A stretch of DNA of 64,000 nucleotides from Ephydatia muelleri (GCA_013339895.1 JABACO010000010.1:2950788-3014787), one strand, 5' to 3'. Counted from the first letter of the stretch, positions 1 through 12,397 are shown. Numbers and translations are program-made. Notes: generated by a model from the letters alone, not told the origin.

Positions 1-1008
1 TTCAGAGGAAGGAAGGAGAATAGCATGCCCCTGATTGGATCGTGCTCCTCTGATGCATTGGATGGAGGAGCATAACCGTGAAAAGGAAAGATGGCACAAA
101 GCCAACCCATGGTCTGTCTGTATGATGTATTGTAGGTACTAATATTGTAGGTTGTCATGGCAATGCTGCCCATCCCTCCAGTTGAGGAGAGGACTATCAG
201 AGTGAATGATGCCCGTTCAACCTCACGGATACGAAGCTCATATTCTCTCTTTTTGATGTTTTCATGTCAGCTGGATAGTGAGTGTGTTGTTGGAGGGAAT
301 ATAGGGATTGAAAACTCTGATCGAATTGCCATGATTTATGTAAGGTAAAGCCATTCTCATCAATGGGTAGAGTTGTCAACCTGTTGGATGCACCTTTGTC
401 TTGAGCCAGTCCATTGATTGTCGATGAGTGGAATTAGTTAGCTGGGGACAGCTAGGCTAAAAGCATTATCCTGCATGGTTTTTTTTGTTTGAACTACTTC
501 TGGGCTTCAACTTGCTGTTGAATTGTTTCAGTCAGTATTAGGAGCAATGCAGATGGTTGAGGGATGATGGAAGTAGAAATGGTAGATGTAACAGTAGTGT
601 TGGGTGGAGCCACGATGGAAATAGAAGTGGGAGCCATGATTTGCACAATGGCCAAGACGTCCAGGTGTACATGAAGAACATAGGCTGCCTGATTTACAAC
701 ATGCACAGTTGCTACTAGTGCCTTTAGAGCTGCAGCGGCAGCAAGAAGGCATCGAAATGGCAGTTTGATTAATTCTACTTAATGCCCAAAATGGGAGAGC
801 GACAGAAGAGGAGGTAAGTAGCACAGACCTGATTAATATCGTAATCGGCACGAGGTATAAAGTGCTAGTGCAATCCTTCTTCCTTCTCGTGATAATACAA
901 CTGCGGTACGTCTTTAGTTATAATGGGGACTTCACAATAGAGAAATTAATATAACGTTTTTGTTTCTAATTAAAGGTATTGCATATCCTCATTAATAGAG
1001 AGGATAAA
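1..1008. other. No recognisable gene
   Basis: Only short open frames without recognisable motifs occur here. I see no convincing splice-bounded exon, repeat array or RNA gene. The stretch ends where the 39-bp satellite begins. Confidence 0.5.
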
Positions 1009-1011
1009 ATT

Positions 1012-1376
1012 TCACCATCGGGTGAGTTCCATGAGGTACAGCATGACACCCTCACGAGTTCCGCGAGGTACGTCAGAAAAAAATTCACCCTCACGAGTTC
1101 CGCGAGGTACCTCAGAAAAAATTTCACCCTCACGAGTTCCGCGAGGTACCTCATAAAAATTTTCACCCTCACGAGTTCCGCGAGGTACCTCATAAAAAAT
1201 TTCACCCTCACGAGTTCCGCGAGGTACCTCATAAAAAATTTCACCCTCACGAGTTCCGCGAGGTACCTCATAAAAAATTTCACCCTCACGAGTTCCGCGA
1301 GGTACCTCATAAAAAATTTCACCCTCACGAGTTCCGCGAGGTACCTCATAAAAAATTTCACCCTCACGAGTTCCGC
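1012..1376 (+). repeat. 39-bp satellite, left part
   Basis: About nine head-to-tail copies of a 39-bp unit containing TTCCGCGAGGTACCTC, an A-run and CACCCTCACGAG. The first one or two copies are diverged and the later ones almost identical. The array stops mid-unit at TTCCGC, exactly where the large transposon starts, and resumes at 12904 on the same strand. The unit length is a multiple of three, so several frames stay open across it; these are not genes. Confidence 0.95.
1371..1376. other. Target-site duplication (left), TTCCGC
   Basis: TTCCGC directly precedes the left transposon end and is repeated directly after the right end at 12904-12909. Removing the element and one copy restores an uninterrupted satellite unit. 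Confidence 0.85.
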
Positions 1377-1517
1377 TATGGAACGCCCGAGCCGCCAAAA
1401 TTCACGAAAATACGGTATGTTGGAAAAAAAATTTCACGGAAAAAAGTTTTTTTTCAAAAAAAAAAAAAGTAAGCCTCTGTTTTACGGAGAGAAGTTGCTG
1501 TTTTACGGACGATTCGA

Positions 1518-2199
1518 ATGAACGCTCTCTGGTTGTCCTTCAGAATAATCCCCCACCCAATCTAAGTTAATTTAAATAGATCAACAAGTTATCAACACCT
1601 ATCAAAGCACATTAGTCGTTCTTAGATGGGTGCTTTAAATGATAACTTTGCTAGTAGAAAAGTCGCCACCTTTGCACGTGCACAGGGAAAAAAAGCGTCG
1701 AATCATTTATAAATCATTGCGTGATTGAACAGAAAATCACACGAAAATCAATAGAAGCGTGTGATTTTTGTGTGATTTTCTGTTCAATCACGCAATGATT
1801 TCTAAATGATTCGACGCTTTTTTTCCCTGTGCACGTGCAAAGGTGGCGACTTTTCTACCTAGCAAAGTTATCATTTAAAGCACCCATCTAAGAACGACTA
1901 ATGTGCTTTGATAGGTGTTGATAACTTGTTGATCTATTTAAATTAACTTAGATTGGGTGGGGGATTATTCTGAAGGACAACCCGCTCTCTTATTAGAACA
2001 CTTGTTTACACCTGTAGTGCACGGTTTAGAGCCAGCTACACGACCTTCTCGCTTCGACTTTCATCACCCTTTCGTTACAAGTGACAAGGGAGCGCAACGA
2101 AATCAAATCCTTCTGACCAGATCAGCTGTACCAGGGAACAATGCTCGACCGATAGTTACGGCTAGCTGCGGCCTTGTTTCGTATGCGCATCTTCGCTAA
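1518..2199 (+). pseudogene. TIR-embedded 73-codon ORF, left copy, split by the MITE
   Basis: The ATG at 1518 begins the same reading frame as the intact copy in the right arm, but after four codons the 452-bp MITE and its duplication interrupt it. The rest stays open from about 1991 to the stop at 2199. No family is recognised. Whether the ORF is ever translated is unknown; it may simply be open by chance in a conserved terminal repeat. Confidence 0.4.
1531..1982. mobile_element. 452-bp palindromic hAT-type MITE nested in the left TIR
   Basis: Starts GGTTGTCCTTCAGAATAATC and ends with its exact reverse complement; almost the whole element folds back on itself around ~1750-1760. It is flanked by an 8-bp direct repeat CGCTCTCT (1523-1530 and 1983-1990). 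The other arm of the host transposon has the single empty site (AGAGAGCG at 12744-12751 on the plus strand). An 8-bp duplication is typical of the hAT superfamily. There is no coding capacity. Confidence 0.93.
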
Positions 2200-2336
2200 C
2201 ATCTTACTCTACCGTGTACCTACGGGCCTGAGCTTGATCCAGAGCAATACGTGACGAATTAACCGATTGAAAGACTTTCTGATAGGACCTTCAGTACTTC
2301 GGAAACTGTAGCTGGCTCTCTACCGGTTTCTTTCTT

Positions 2337-3602
2337 TGATGTTGCAGTCGCTCCGAAGTTCGCGCGCGTAAATTTACCATGACACCTCTTTCCTTCCGTG
2401 CTGGTTGTTACTAGTTGTGGTTTCATATACAACATTTCTGTCCTCTGCACAATGCGATTGTCCATACTGGCACAGTGCGCTGAGCTGTGCTGTCAAGAGG
2501 TCGGATGCAGCACGGTATATTACACATTTCCTGATTGGCCTACTTGCTTGACAAACCGTGTGCTAATCATGTTTTACTAGAGCTCTACTCTAGTATCTAT
2601 GTCCGAATTAAAAGCTTGCATTTACTTATACCGGGTGCTTCACAATGAATACAACATATTTCAATCACAATAATATTTCACAGCATAGTACAAAAATATG
2701 AAAGAATAACGTCTTGCATTTCTTGAGAACACCCAATATTCCATGTTACACCAGATTAGTCAAGTTTAACATACTATTAATAGTTGATGTTAAGAGTTCT
2801 CTCAAGTAGTAGTATGGAAGAAAATGCTCTGTTGGTGGGCAACAAATACATGTGCTAAAAGACTGTACCAGCATGAAAATTGGATGAGAAAAATTATATC
2901 CCATCACTATTGATCATGGTTTGAATTGATTTCATTTCCCACAGTATGCAGTTTCTATTTGCAAAACAACACCAATGTTAAGGTTACAGAGGGCATCCAC
3001 TAAAGATGCACCAATTGCAAGTGAAAAATATCGTTCTATTAACTATATTCCATTAACAGAATAATGTAGACCAAGATTATGAATTATTACATGGATAGGA
3101 ATTAAGGAAGACACAAAAGATGATCATTTTGAACTTAACCAAGAACCAGCTAACATTTTTGTCCAAAAACAGGCTCGGATTGATCATATTGTAATATTGC
3201 TTTGCCTGTATTTTAAAATGTCTATCAGCTTGAAACTAAATGAAGCACACATGAAAATGCTAACATGCTTTTCAGTGAGCATGCAGTAGCAATGAGCCCA
3301 TATGCTATGCAAGTATTTAAATATATTCACTTGACTTCGTTTCTATGGTCCTGTGTAGGGTAAAAAAAATTTGAACCCATACATGTATTGCAGAGGATCA
3401 ATCAAAGTGGGGGAGTGCAAAATTGCATGCAGCAGTGATATAGTGAACTGTACTGTAACCAGACAAATTGTTTTTGTTTTGGTTTCAAACAGAAATCAGT
3501 ACGGATCACATTCACACGATGTAAGCTTGATTTGGACAAACATGATGAATCCACATGCAATTCTCCATCAGGTAGAATTTGAGGACTGTAGGATAAATAA
3601 AA

Positions 3603-3678
<76 letters not shown>

Positions 3679-3967
3679 GCGCTACTGTGGAGGCCTGCAA
3701 GGCTGCAAAGAGAAAACAATTTTATTTTAAATGGCTGATTAGTTTAGGTGTGCCTAGAGCTGCACTCCTTACACTAGTTGATACCATACCCACCTACTCA
3801 TCAACCCTCCCTCCCCTCACACCACACCTTCTTTTGTCTTCACACACACCACTACTGTGTAAGCACACAACACATCATTGTACACACACACATACACACA
3901 CTTCACACTCATACTCACACAAAGTGTAGGCACCCTGTACACACACACTAGTGTAAGCCCTCTGCAT

Positions 3968-4048
<81 letters not shown>

Positions 4049-4650
4049 AGTGTAGTGGAGTACTCAACATGTACTGACCATAGGCTGTGTGATGAAGATG
4101 TTTGCCTTACAAGTACACTGGGCTCAGTATAACCTAAATATAAAAAAAAATAGAATTTTTCAACTCACATTGAAATCTTGTTTATGTTACCTAGGTCTTC
4201 AGGTGGGATAGCCACATGTACTTGCTGTGATTGGAGATGGCTGAAGATAAAGCCGCATCATGTGAGAGGTACAAATTAATAATCATTGTATTACGTACCC
4301 ATTTCCTCAGGTTCTGGGACACATTCTTCTGCTTCCCATCATGCCACATGTTCATAGCTAAACTAAACTTGTCACTCCCTTACATTACTGGTTCATCAAC
4401 AGCTTCAACTTTATTATCCTTGTGTAGCTTCGTCTTTCCTTATCCTTATCCATTCCTCAACCTTGTTATGTATTATATACCGTGACGTCAAGGCGTGTAA
4501 CAGGTACCTGCCTTCTTGCATACACAACATGAAGTGTGGATACGATCAGGATTTCTTTGCTTACTATGTATGCAATTATCTTAGTAAGAATAGTTTAGTA
4601 TGTTCTGACCTTTCTGTTTTGAAAAACTACTATTCCAACTGATATGTTTC
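2337..4650. other. Transposon interior without a recognised gene; CA microsatellites
   Basis: AT-rich sequence with scattered stops in all frames. Two long CA arrays lie at about 3603-3676 and 3970-4046. A short CCCTCCCTC/CACACCACACCTTC block near 3807-3842 recurs near 5758-5793, showing internal rearrangement of the element. No coding exon is supported. Confidence 0.6.
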
Positions 4651-4654
4651 TGAA

Positions 4655-5757
4655 ACCCACAGCATACATTTGCGGATTGGTGAGCTTATAAATGTGCATT
4701 CCAATCTTGCTGGAGATGAAGTATTGCATTTGCTCAACAGAAGACCAGGGTTAAATCTACTCAGCAAAAACCGGAATGGAAACATCGCTTTGTTTGCCTT
4801 GCATATCATCAACAGTATCAAGCCCTAGCAGTGAAGATGAAAAAGATAAACTTCATATGGCTGGGTTAGGGGAGAAAGTTATAGGATTTTCTGCTTTGAA
4901 TGTTGATGCAGAAAGCTTTAGGGATACCATTCATTCTCAAAGTCTCACCTTTCAAGTGGCTACGTCATGTGCAAGGCAAAACCTAATTCAGCACAGTTGG
5001 AACCATTGTCAAACCTGACATATAGTTCACCAGCAGTTTTAAAGGAAAGATATGGATGCTGCAAAACATATTTGGTCCCACTGCAGCAGGATTTAGACAT
5101 GTCATGCATGAAATCAGGTTCAACTAGTGTAAGCAGCTTGTTTTTCATAACCAATCAATGTACATACAGTCTGTTGATATGTTTCAGATGATGGAGAAGT
5201 GTTTGAAATGTGGGCTTTGTCTTCCTATGGGTGATTTATTGACCCATGTGGAACTGTGCAAAAAATGAACAACTATTGTATTACGCCCTCGGCGTTTTTA
5301 AAGATACGAGTACGAAATAATGACACTACTGTTTGCATTTCAACTAAGTTAGTATGTCTGTTTCATAGTATCCATTAACATAGCAGTTATTTCAGTGCGC
5401 TAGTGCTTGCGCACAGAAAAGGTCTTGAATGTCACCAAGTAAATTTTATGCAGACAAGACATTTTAACTGTACTGCAATTTTCTAATATGTAGGGATGCT
5501 AGCTTGTTAGACCTTGTATATTTTTACATTTGCTAACATCTGTTTACTGTTGTCATACTATTTTTATTTCATTTGTAGTTAAAATACATACTGCCAATAT
5601 ATATATATTTCATTGGTGAAGAATGGGTTCTTCATCTGATGATGAGTATGCATTTCTGCCGTTCCTTTTCACTCTTTTGTATTTGTATTACATGTTCCAT
5701 GCATTATTAATATACATGTATATACATGTATAAAGATGCAGCTGAAATGGACACACC
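4655..5757 (+). pseudogene. Broken duplicate of the HECT gene's 5' exons
   Basis: Co-linear with 8528-9975. It retains the exon with the DEKDKLHMAGLGEKV stretch, the exon starting MMEKCLKCGLCLP, the acidic SSSDDE exon (near 5620-5650) and the next exon's start (near 5735). About 350 bp present at 8565-8935 is missing, which removes the start codon and first codons. Small insertions and a stop after ...ELCKK break the frame. It has no HECT part. Best read as a decayed internal direct duplication in the transposon. Confidence 0.8.
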
Positions 5758-6114
5758 CTCCCTCCCCCCACACCACACCTTCTTTTGTCTTCCCCCACCC
5801 CCAGATTCACCATTGAATAGAGCTTTCTGACCCATAGTGGAAAAACTGGTGAATCATCTACAATGACTTTTTATGAGAGGAACTGGGACATTCTCTCTGC
5901 CCCGTAGCAGTAATATTGTACGCAGCCCCATCATGACATAGTGGTTGTCGCTTACTGTACTACTACTACTGGTCAGTAAGGGCGTTTACTTTAAACGGAG
6001 GGTTCTGGGTGTCCATTTAAATAACTGGTAACACTTAACTAATGGGTCATATCAAGTGCAAATGAAGTGATTAGTCAAATAACTTCATTTCTAAAAAGAG
6101 ACATTTTAGTACTA

Positions 6115-6345
6115 CTGTGGATGCAATGAATGAACAAACAGTTTAGCCACCATGAAATGGTTAATCAATGACTGTTCAATGCTGCACTCTGATCCCGGTA
6201 TCATACTAGTGTGCAGTTGTTGATCCAATGCTGCCTTCTGAGTTGCAGAAAGCAGTACTGGTGGATCGTCCACAATGACTTGTTCGTGCTCAATGTTGAG
6301 AGGAACTGGACCATTCCAATCAATCCCATAACTTTCAGAATCAGG
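6115..6345 (-). pseudogene. Possible transposase/integrase C-terminal fragment
   Basis: Read on the minus strand from a plausible splice acceptor near 6345, one frame stays open for roughly 75 codons, with YGIDWNGPVPLN near the start and PPVLLSATQKAALD in the middle. A D-W-x-G-P motif followed by a proline-rich stretch and a predicted helix reminds me of the tails of integrase-core-type proteins, but that is memory of a pattern, not an alignment. A shorter diverged copy of the DNA lies at about 5825-5905. No catalytic core was found upstream on that strand, where the 1.1-kb minisatellite now lies. Confidence 0.3.
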
Positions 6346-6879
6346 CTAAGATACAAGGTGCAAATTAAATGCACGAATTCATAATGCGTATTTTTCCACT
6401 CCTGCACCCCCAGGCATAACAAAAGTGCTCAAACCTTAAGTAGCAATTAGGGCACTGAATAGATATGCTGCATTCATAATGCTCTTCAATGCGCGCCCAT
6501 GTGAGTGACACACTGTACATTGCTTTGAAGTGTCGTAGGGTGTTACTTATGTTAGTATAACTTTTCTTTCGTTATTCCAGTCACTATCAAACTTTGCAGA
6601 AATATAGTCAACAGGCATCCTAACAGTATGTGTCTTTGTAGTATTATTGTCACTACGAATAAACGCATAAGCGCAATTCAAAACAAAGGCATCGCGCATG
6701 TGACATTATATATATATATATTATGGAGGTCAAAGTGTGGTTTTCTGTGGTTAATGACTATCAAGCAATACAAACAAGAAAAGCTTCAGGAAGTAGAGAG
6801 TTGCAGCTGGCCATTGGTAGCAACTGTATGGAAAGATAGAAAGGTTGTCAGAATATGTTCACCTTACTGGACAGTAATC

Positions 6880-7990
6880 ACACAGCATCCCTCGCATCCC
6901 TTACCCACCTCACACAGCTCCCTCACTCACCGTCACACCACCCCCACACACAATCCTCTGCACCCCCCTCAACATAGCATCCCTCACCCCCACCATCACA
7001 CAGTATCATTTACTGACCGTCATGCAGCATCACCCACCCACCATCACACAGCATCCTTTACTTGCCATCATGAACATCACTCCCTACCATCACACAGCAT
7101 CCCACACCCACAATCCTACGGCATCCCCACTCACCATGACAAGCATTCTCCACTCACAATTCTATGGCATCATCCACCCACCAATACACACCATCCTCAC
7201 TCTACCCACATTGCTCACCCACCATCACACAGCATCCCTCACCCAATATCATACAGCTCACACACCCACTAACACAGCATCCCTCACCAACAATCCTAGT
7301 GTCCTTCACCTGCCATCACGCAACATCCTTCTTCCACCATCACTCGGCATCTCCAACCCACAATTCTATGGCATCCCCACCTACCATCACACAGCGTCCC
7401 TTACCCACAACCCTACAGCATCTCCAACCCACCCTACTATGGCACCCCCCACCCATAATCCTCGAGCATCCTTCACCTACCATCACACAGTGCCCTTCTC
7501 CCACCATCACGCAACATCTCCCACCCATGCATCATCACTCAGCATGCCCATCCACTATCACACATCATCTCTCCTGCAATGCTCACCCACCATCGCACAG
7601 CATCACTCCCACATTGCTCACCCACCATCGCACAGCATCACTCCCACATTGCTCACCCACCATCACCCACATTGCTCACTCACCATCACAGCATCGCAAA
7701 CGCGGACTGGAGGGTTATTAGCTGTGGGGATGGCATGATGGGCTACCTCTGTGAAACCAGGAAAAGTTTTAAATCCCCACCACACAGTATTGCTCACCCA
7801 TCATCACACAGCATCGCTCACTCACCATCACACTGCATCACTCACCCACCATCATACCCAGCACCTTCAAAAACCTTCACCCAGCATCCCCTACCCACCA
7901 TCACATAGCATGTCACCGACCATACAGTGCCCTTCCCCCACCATACAGTGCCCTTCCCTCACCATCACACAGCATTCCCCACCGACAAAC
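6880..7990 (+). repeat. 1.1-kb degenerate minisatellite (CACCATCACACAGCATC type)
   Basis: An irregular array of roughly 16-20-bp units built from CACCATCACACAGCATC-like words, interrupted by a short unique stretch around 7690-7780. It creates long His/Pro/Ser/Thr-rich open frames on the plus strand that have no start context or domain. It lies inside the transposon, between the two copies of the HECT 5' exons. Confidence 0.85.
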
Positions 7991-8860
7991 TCCCAGCGAA
8001 CTTAACCCAGCACATTACAAGCATACCTCACCCAGTCATACCAGAGAAAATATATGTTCTGTCTGAAACAGCTATATGCCACACCAAAAAAACCACTTAC
8101 ATGTATATTTCTCACACTGACACCACTGCACAATAACGACTTACAATGCATTTCCACTCATTCAATCCCATTCAAAGAGATCAAGCGGATAAGATTGCTG
8201 CATTTGTGTTTCATGATGCGTGATTGTTACGCCTTCGTTTTCTGGAGATAGATGAATGAACAAAGCTCACACATCGTTTTAATAGTCTCTTTACAACTTG
8301 TGTCAGTAATCATGATATACAACAGCTGCTACCTTTTGATACTGAGTTAAAAGCAGCGGCTATACCATTCATTCGTGTTCAACAGCTTCATCATGTACTT
8401 TGTCGATACCATAGTGGTCAATAGTTGCTCTCAAAAGGTAGATGAACCATCTGTTAACCGTTGTTTGTGCAAAACTCGTTTTTGAACCCCACTACAGTTT
8501 AGTACCTGTACGTAATAAAATGCTGCACCAGCAGCATACATTTGCAGGTTGGTGAGCTTATATGTGCATTCCAATCCAGCTCTTGTAATTTGCGACAACT
8601 GGCATATACATTGTACTTTAATTATGTAGTTCGCAACAATTGGCACAAGTTGGTTAAGTTGACTGTAATTCAATGCATAATAAAACTTCTATCTGATAAT
8701 GTGTTTTCAGCTTCTGAGTTTGCAAGGTTGTGAACTCAAGATGCAATTGTGGTATTGTGTGTGTATTCTAAAGTGATGTAAACTAAATAGGGGCATTATA
8801 GCACTTCAGTTGCAGCTAGTTCCAGCTATCTTGTTTTCATTTCATAATTCAGTTCCTGTT

Positions 8861-11800
8861 ATGTCAGTTGCAAGAGGTGCACTGAATGACCTTTCTCGTT
8901 ACACTGTGATGAACAAAAAGCGAAAGTGTGCTCGAGATGAAGTATTACATTTGATGAACAAGAAAACCAGGGTTAAATCTACTCAGCAAAAACCGGAATG
9001 CTTTGTTTGCCTTGCATATCATCAACATTATCAAGCTCCTAGTAGTGAAGATGAAAAAGATAAACTTCATATGGCTGGGTTAGGGGAGAAAGTTATAGAA
9101 TTTCCTGTTTTGAATGTTGATGCAGAAAGCTTTAGGGAGACACTGTACCATTCATTCCCAAAGTTGCGCCTTTCAGGTGGCTACGTCATGTGCAAGGCAA
9201 AACCTAATTCAGCACAGTTGGAACCATTGTCGAACCTGACATATAGTTCACCAGCAGTCTTAAAGGAAAGAAGTGGATGCTGCAAAACATATTTGGTCCC
9301 ACTGCAGCAGGATTTAGACATGTCATGCATGAAATCAGGTTCAGCTAGTGTAAGCAGCTTGTTTTTCATAACCAACTAATGTACATACAGTCTGTTGATA
9401 TGTTTCAGATGATGGAGAAGTGTTTGAAATGTGGGCTTTGTCTTCCTATGGATGATTTATTGACCCATGTGGAACTGTGCAAAAGGTGAACAAATTTTGT
9501 ATTACCCACTCTGCATTTTGAAAGATACGAGTACGAAATAATGACACTACTTTTTGTATTAGACTAAGTTAGTATGTCTGTTTCATAGTATCCATCAACA
9601 TAGCAGTTTTTTAAATGAATGCTTGCACAGAAAAGTCTTGAATGTCACCAAATAAATTTGATGTAGACAAGAAATTTTAACTGTACCGCAATTTTCTAAT
9701 ATGTAGGGGTGCTTGTTAGACCTTGTATATTTTTGCATTTGTTAGTATCTGTTTGAAGCATTGGTCATACTTTTTTCATTTTCATTTGTATTTAAAATAT
9801 ATACTGCAAATGTTCTTTTTTCAGTTTTGAAGAAATGGGGTCTTCATCTGATGATGAGGATGCATTTCCTGCTGTTTCTTTTCACTCAGTATGTAATACT
9901 TTTTGTATTTGTATTACGTGTTCGATTCATTATTATAATATATAAATATGTAAGGATGCAGCTGTAATGGACACCCCAACACCTTCTACTCAAAGGTAGT
10001 TACTTAAAGTGCATTTATTTACCTTGGGTAAATGGCAGTTGTACATCGTTAAATCCTTTTGAATTTTTTCTTTTAATTTAGTGTGGTGCATTCAATGCTA
10101 CCTCCGGAGAGTGCATCCAATAGGTATACATGAATATTATTAGCTGTGTGTGATTCATTTACATATGGTACGTATTGTGAGAAAACAGGTCATATAGTAT
10201 ATAAATTAAAATTAAAATCAAAGTTGACCATTTCCATTGAAAATGTATGTTTCATTAATAACTCAGCAATGGATAGTGCATGAGAACAATGATAGAGCAT
10301 AAACATAAACTAGAGCTTGTTCTCTCATAAGCATCTCCCCACAATTTGTTCTCATTTAATTCTCATGTGTACTAATGTGTTGGTTTTAAACTAGAAACAA
10401 TTGTACATAATTTCCTTTCTTAGTAAATTTCAAGCACCTGACAGAAGCAAGATGTTAGAGAGTGCTGTGAAAAGGTAATAATTGGTGTTTAGTTTCATTT
10501 TATTTGCAACTCTATTATTAAGTGGTAGTATAACTGAAGTTATTAAGGAATTGGAAAGTAACATGGATGGGAGGGAACCCATCCGGATCACTGTGAGGCG
10601 CAGTGATGTCTGGTTAGATGCAGTGCAGGAGGCCAAAACAAAGGGTATCAATGGACTTTCCCCATTAAAGGTATTAATATCCATATCCTGCACTATTTAA
10701 GTTTTATTTATTTTTTGTGTTGTATAGGTCACATTTTTGGGTGAGCCTTCCATTGATGCAGGTGGTCCAAGACGTGAATTTTTCAGACTTTGCCTCATCA
10801 TGCTGCAACAACCCTCCTGAGGGGTGAAAGGAGAAAGTTTTTTTCTATGAATGTGAAAGCATTTCAAGTAAGGAAATTGCTGTATTTTAGTAAGTTTGTG
10901 TTTGAGTTGTTGTTTAAGAATTTTGTATGTCAAAGGAAGGATGAAGAGGTGATAAGATGTTATCAGTGTCTGCACCAAGCAAAATAATGTTGACCTTGTT
11001 GCTTACCATACTATAATATATAAATGCAGTGTGTTTCTTTGATGGCTTGCTACTTTATTCATAGCTGTTGAATTTTTTCAGCAGCGGCACTTCTTTTACT
11101 TTGGGCTTTTCACGGCAATGTCTGTTGTCCAGGGGGGGTGTGGTATTCCTTGTTTGGCTGATCCTGTGTATGAGTACATCACTAGTGGGAAATGTAGTTC
11201 TATTGTGGTCTCCAGTGATGATATTCCAGAACTGGCTATGAGGGATACTGTAGAGAAAGTAAGCCATTAACAAATTCTGTAACTGCTGCATATCCAATTA
11301 ACTGATGTCAGTAGGTTGCTGCTAACTGTACCGAGGAAATACAAGCAGTTTTCTCTGAGGATATAGCCATAAGCTACTTAGCAGAATGTGCTTATACTCA
11401 ACCCATCAGTACCTTACAGTGGAAAATGAAGGATGACATTGTATCCACTCTAATTGACTACCATCTTATTCTAAAAGTGAAGGCATGTATGGACCAGTTC
11501 TGTGAAGGATTGGAAACCCTGGGGGTTGGGTCAATTGTTCGGAAGAACCCATCAGTGCTTCGGCAGTTTTTTGTTTTAACGAGGTGCCAATTGATGCTGG
11601 TAAGAGTTACTGTATGCCATGATGTAAATATATCTGTTTTCCTAATGGCAAGTCACAAATGTATATTTCGCTAGATATGCTTCGGTCCATCCTAACATTG
11701 GTGGAGGGGAATGGTGATGTGAAACTCATTGAAGACCTTGCCTACTTCAATTTCAACATATTCCTTGATGAGTGTGACAATGGTAAGCCCTTTGCATGAT

Positions 11801-12082
11801 GTTTTTCATTGTATTGCATTTGTATCTCTATTAGGACCAGCTGGAGGATGTTGCAGTATTCAAGAACTATTAGAGTTTTTTACAGGATCAGGGTACCCAC
11901 CCCAGGGTTTTAGCAGGAAGTGTACGATTTCCTTTCTGCACGACACCACAGCACGACTACCAACAGCTGCAACCTGCAATCTTGAGCTGCGACTTCCAAC
12001 ATGCCATGGCGAGGACTACTCACAGTTTAGGGAGTGCATGATGTTGGCAATAAGAGGGTGTGAAGGATTCGGTCAAAGTTGA
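8861..12082 (+). CDS. C2HC finger + HECT-domain E3 ubiquitin ligase gene (12 exons, frame damage)
   Basis: Transposon-borne gene. Exons read by eye: 8861-9349, 9409-9485, 9825-9888, 9955-9995, 10082-10123, 10424-10474, 10523-10670, 10728-10867, 11082-11258, 11315-11599, ~11675-11782 and 11835-12082. The first seven join in phase with GT-AG introns. Exon 2 encodes a C-x2-C-x(n)-H-x3-C finger (CLKCGLCLP...LTHVELC) like small ubiquitin- or nucleic-acid-binding fingers. Exons 7-12 encode a HECT domain: RITVRRSDVWLDAV, EPSIDAGGPRREFF, VQGGCGIPCL, GSGYPP and a C-terminal LPTAATCNLELRLP, where the Cys after LPTAAT is the expected catalytic thiol. It ends GCEGFGQS plus stop. Exon 8 shifts frame near 10820 (in-frame stop after LMLQQPS; HECT sequence resumes in another frame), and the exon 10/11 junction is out by two bases unless a later acceptor is used. 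The HECT part resembles G2E3-like proteins of multi-copy animal families. Confidence 0.8.
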
Positions 12083-12117
12083 AGTGACTCTTTGGTGTAT
12101 GTCGTTTTCACCAGCAG

Positions 12118-12206
12118 CATCATTCAAACATTGTATCAGCATCATTCAAACATTGTATCAGCATCATTCAAACATTGTATCAGCATCATTCAAACATTGT
12201 ATCAGC
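12118..12206 (+). repeat. 22-bp minisatellite
   Basis: Four near-perfect copies of CATCATTCAAACATTGTATC plus AG, followed by looser TTTGTATCAGCAT repeats up to about 12280. It lies just after the HECT gene's stop codon, in the position of a 3' UTR. Confidence 0.9.
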
Positions 12207-12397
12207 ATGTCACTGTGATTTTACTATTCATTTGTATCAGCATGTCAGCTTGTGATTACACTATTCATTTGTATCAGCATTCACTATGTATAAGGTTCGT
12301 CTGGAAAGTAAATGCATGTTCAGGTACATGTGTGTGAGAAGAGATAAAATCCTTAGCTATTGGATGGCTTTAGGAATGGCTGGTGTCGGCATTCAAT

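Larger units (their letters stand above)
1377..2336 (+). repeat. Left terminal inverted repeat (interrupted by a MITE)
   Basis: Matches the reverse complement of 12398-12903 nearly base for base once the 452-bp insertion at 1531-1982 and its 8-bp duplication are removed. Differences are a few single bases and A-run length. The inner boundary is at a shared GGTTTCTTTCTT. High identity between the arms suggests a recent insertion or arm homogenisation. Confidence 0.9.

Noticed and set aside
966-1521. Three overlapping 120-180-codon ORFs with 13-residue repeats (and the same at 12802-13158)
   Set aside because: The 39-bp satellite unit is a multiple of three, so frames on both strands stay open by chance; they end at the array borders.
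6628-8005. Long His/Pro/Thr-rich ORFs
   Set aside because: Produced by the CACCATCACACAGCATC minisatellite in every frame; no domain, start context or splice support.
8861-12082. Calling the HECT gene a host G2E3 ortholog
   Set aside because: It lies entirely between transposon TIRs, and the similarity is to the HECT part only; orthology cannot be claimed.
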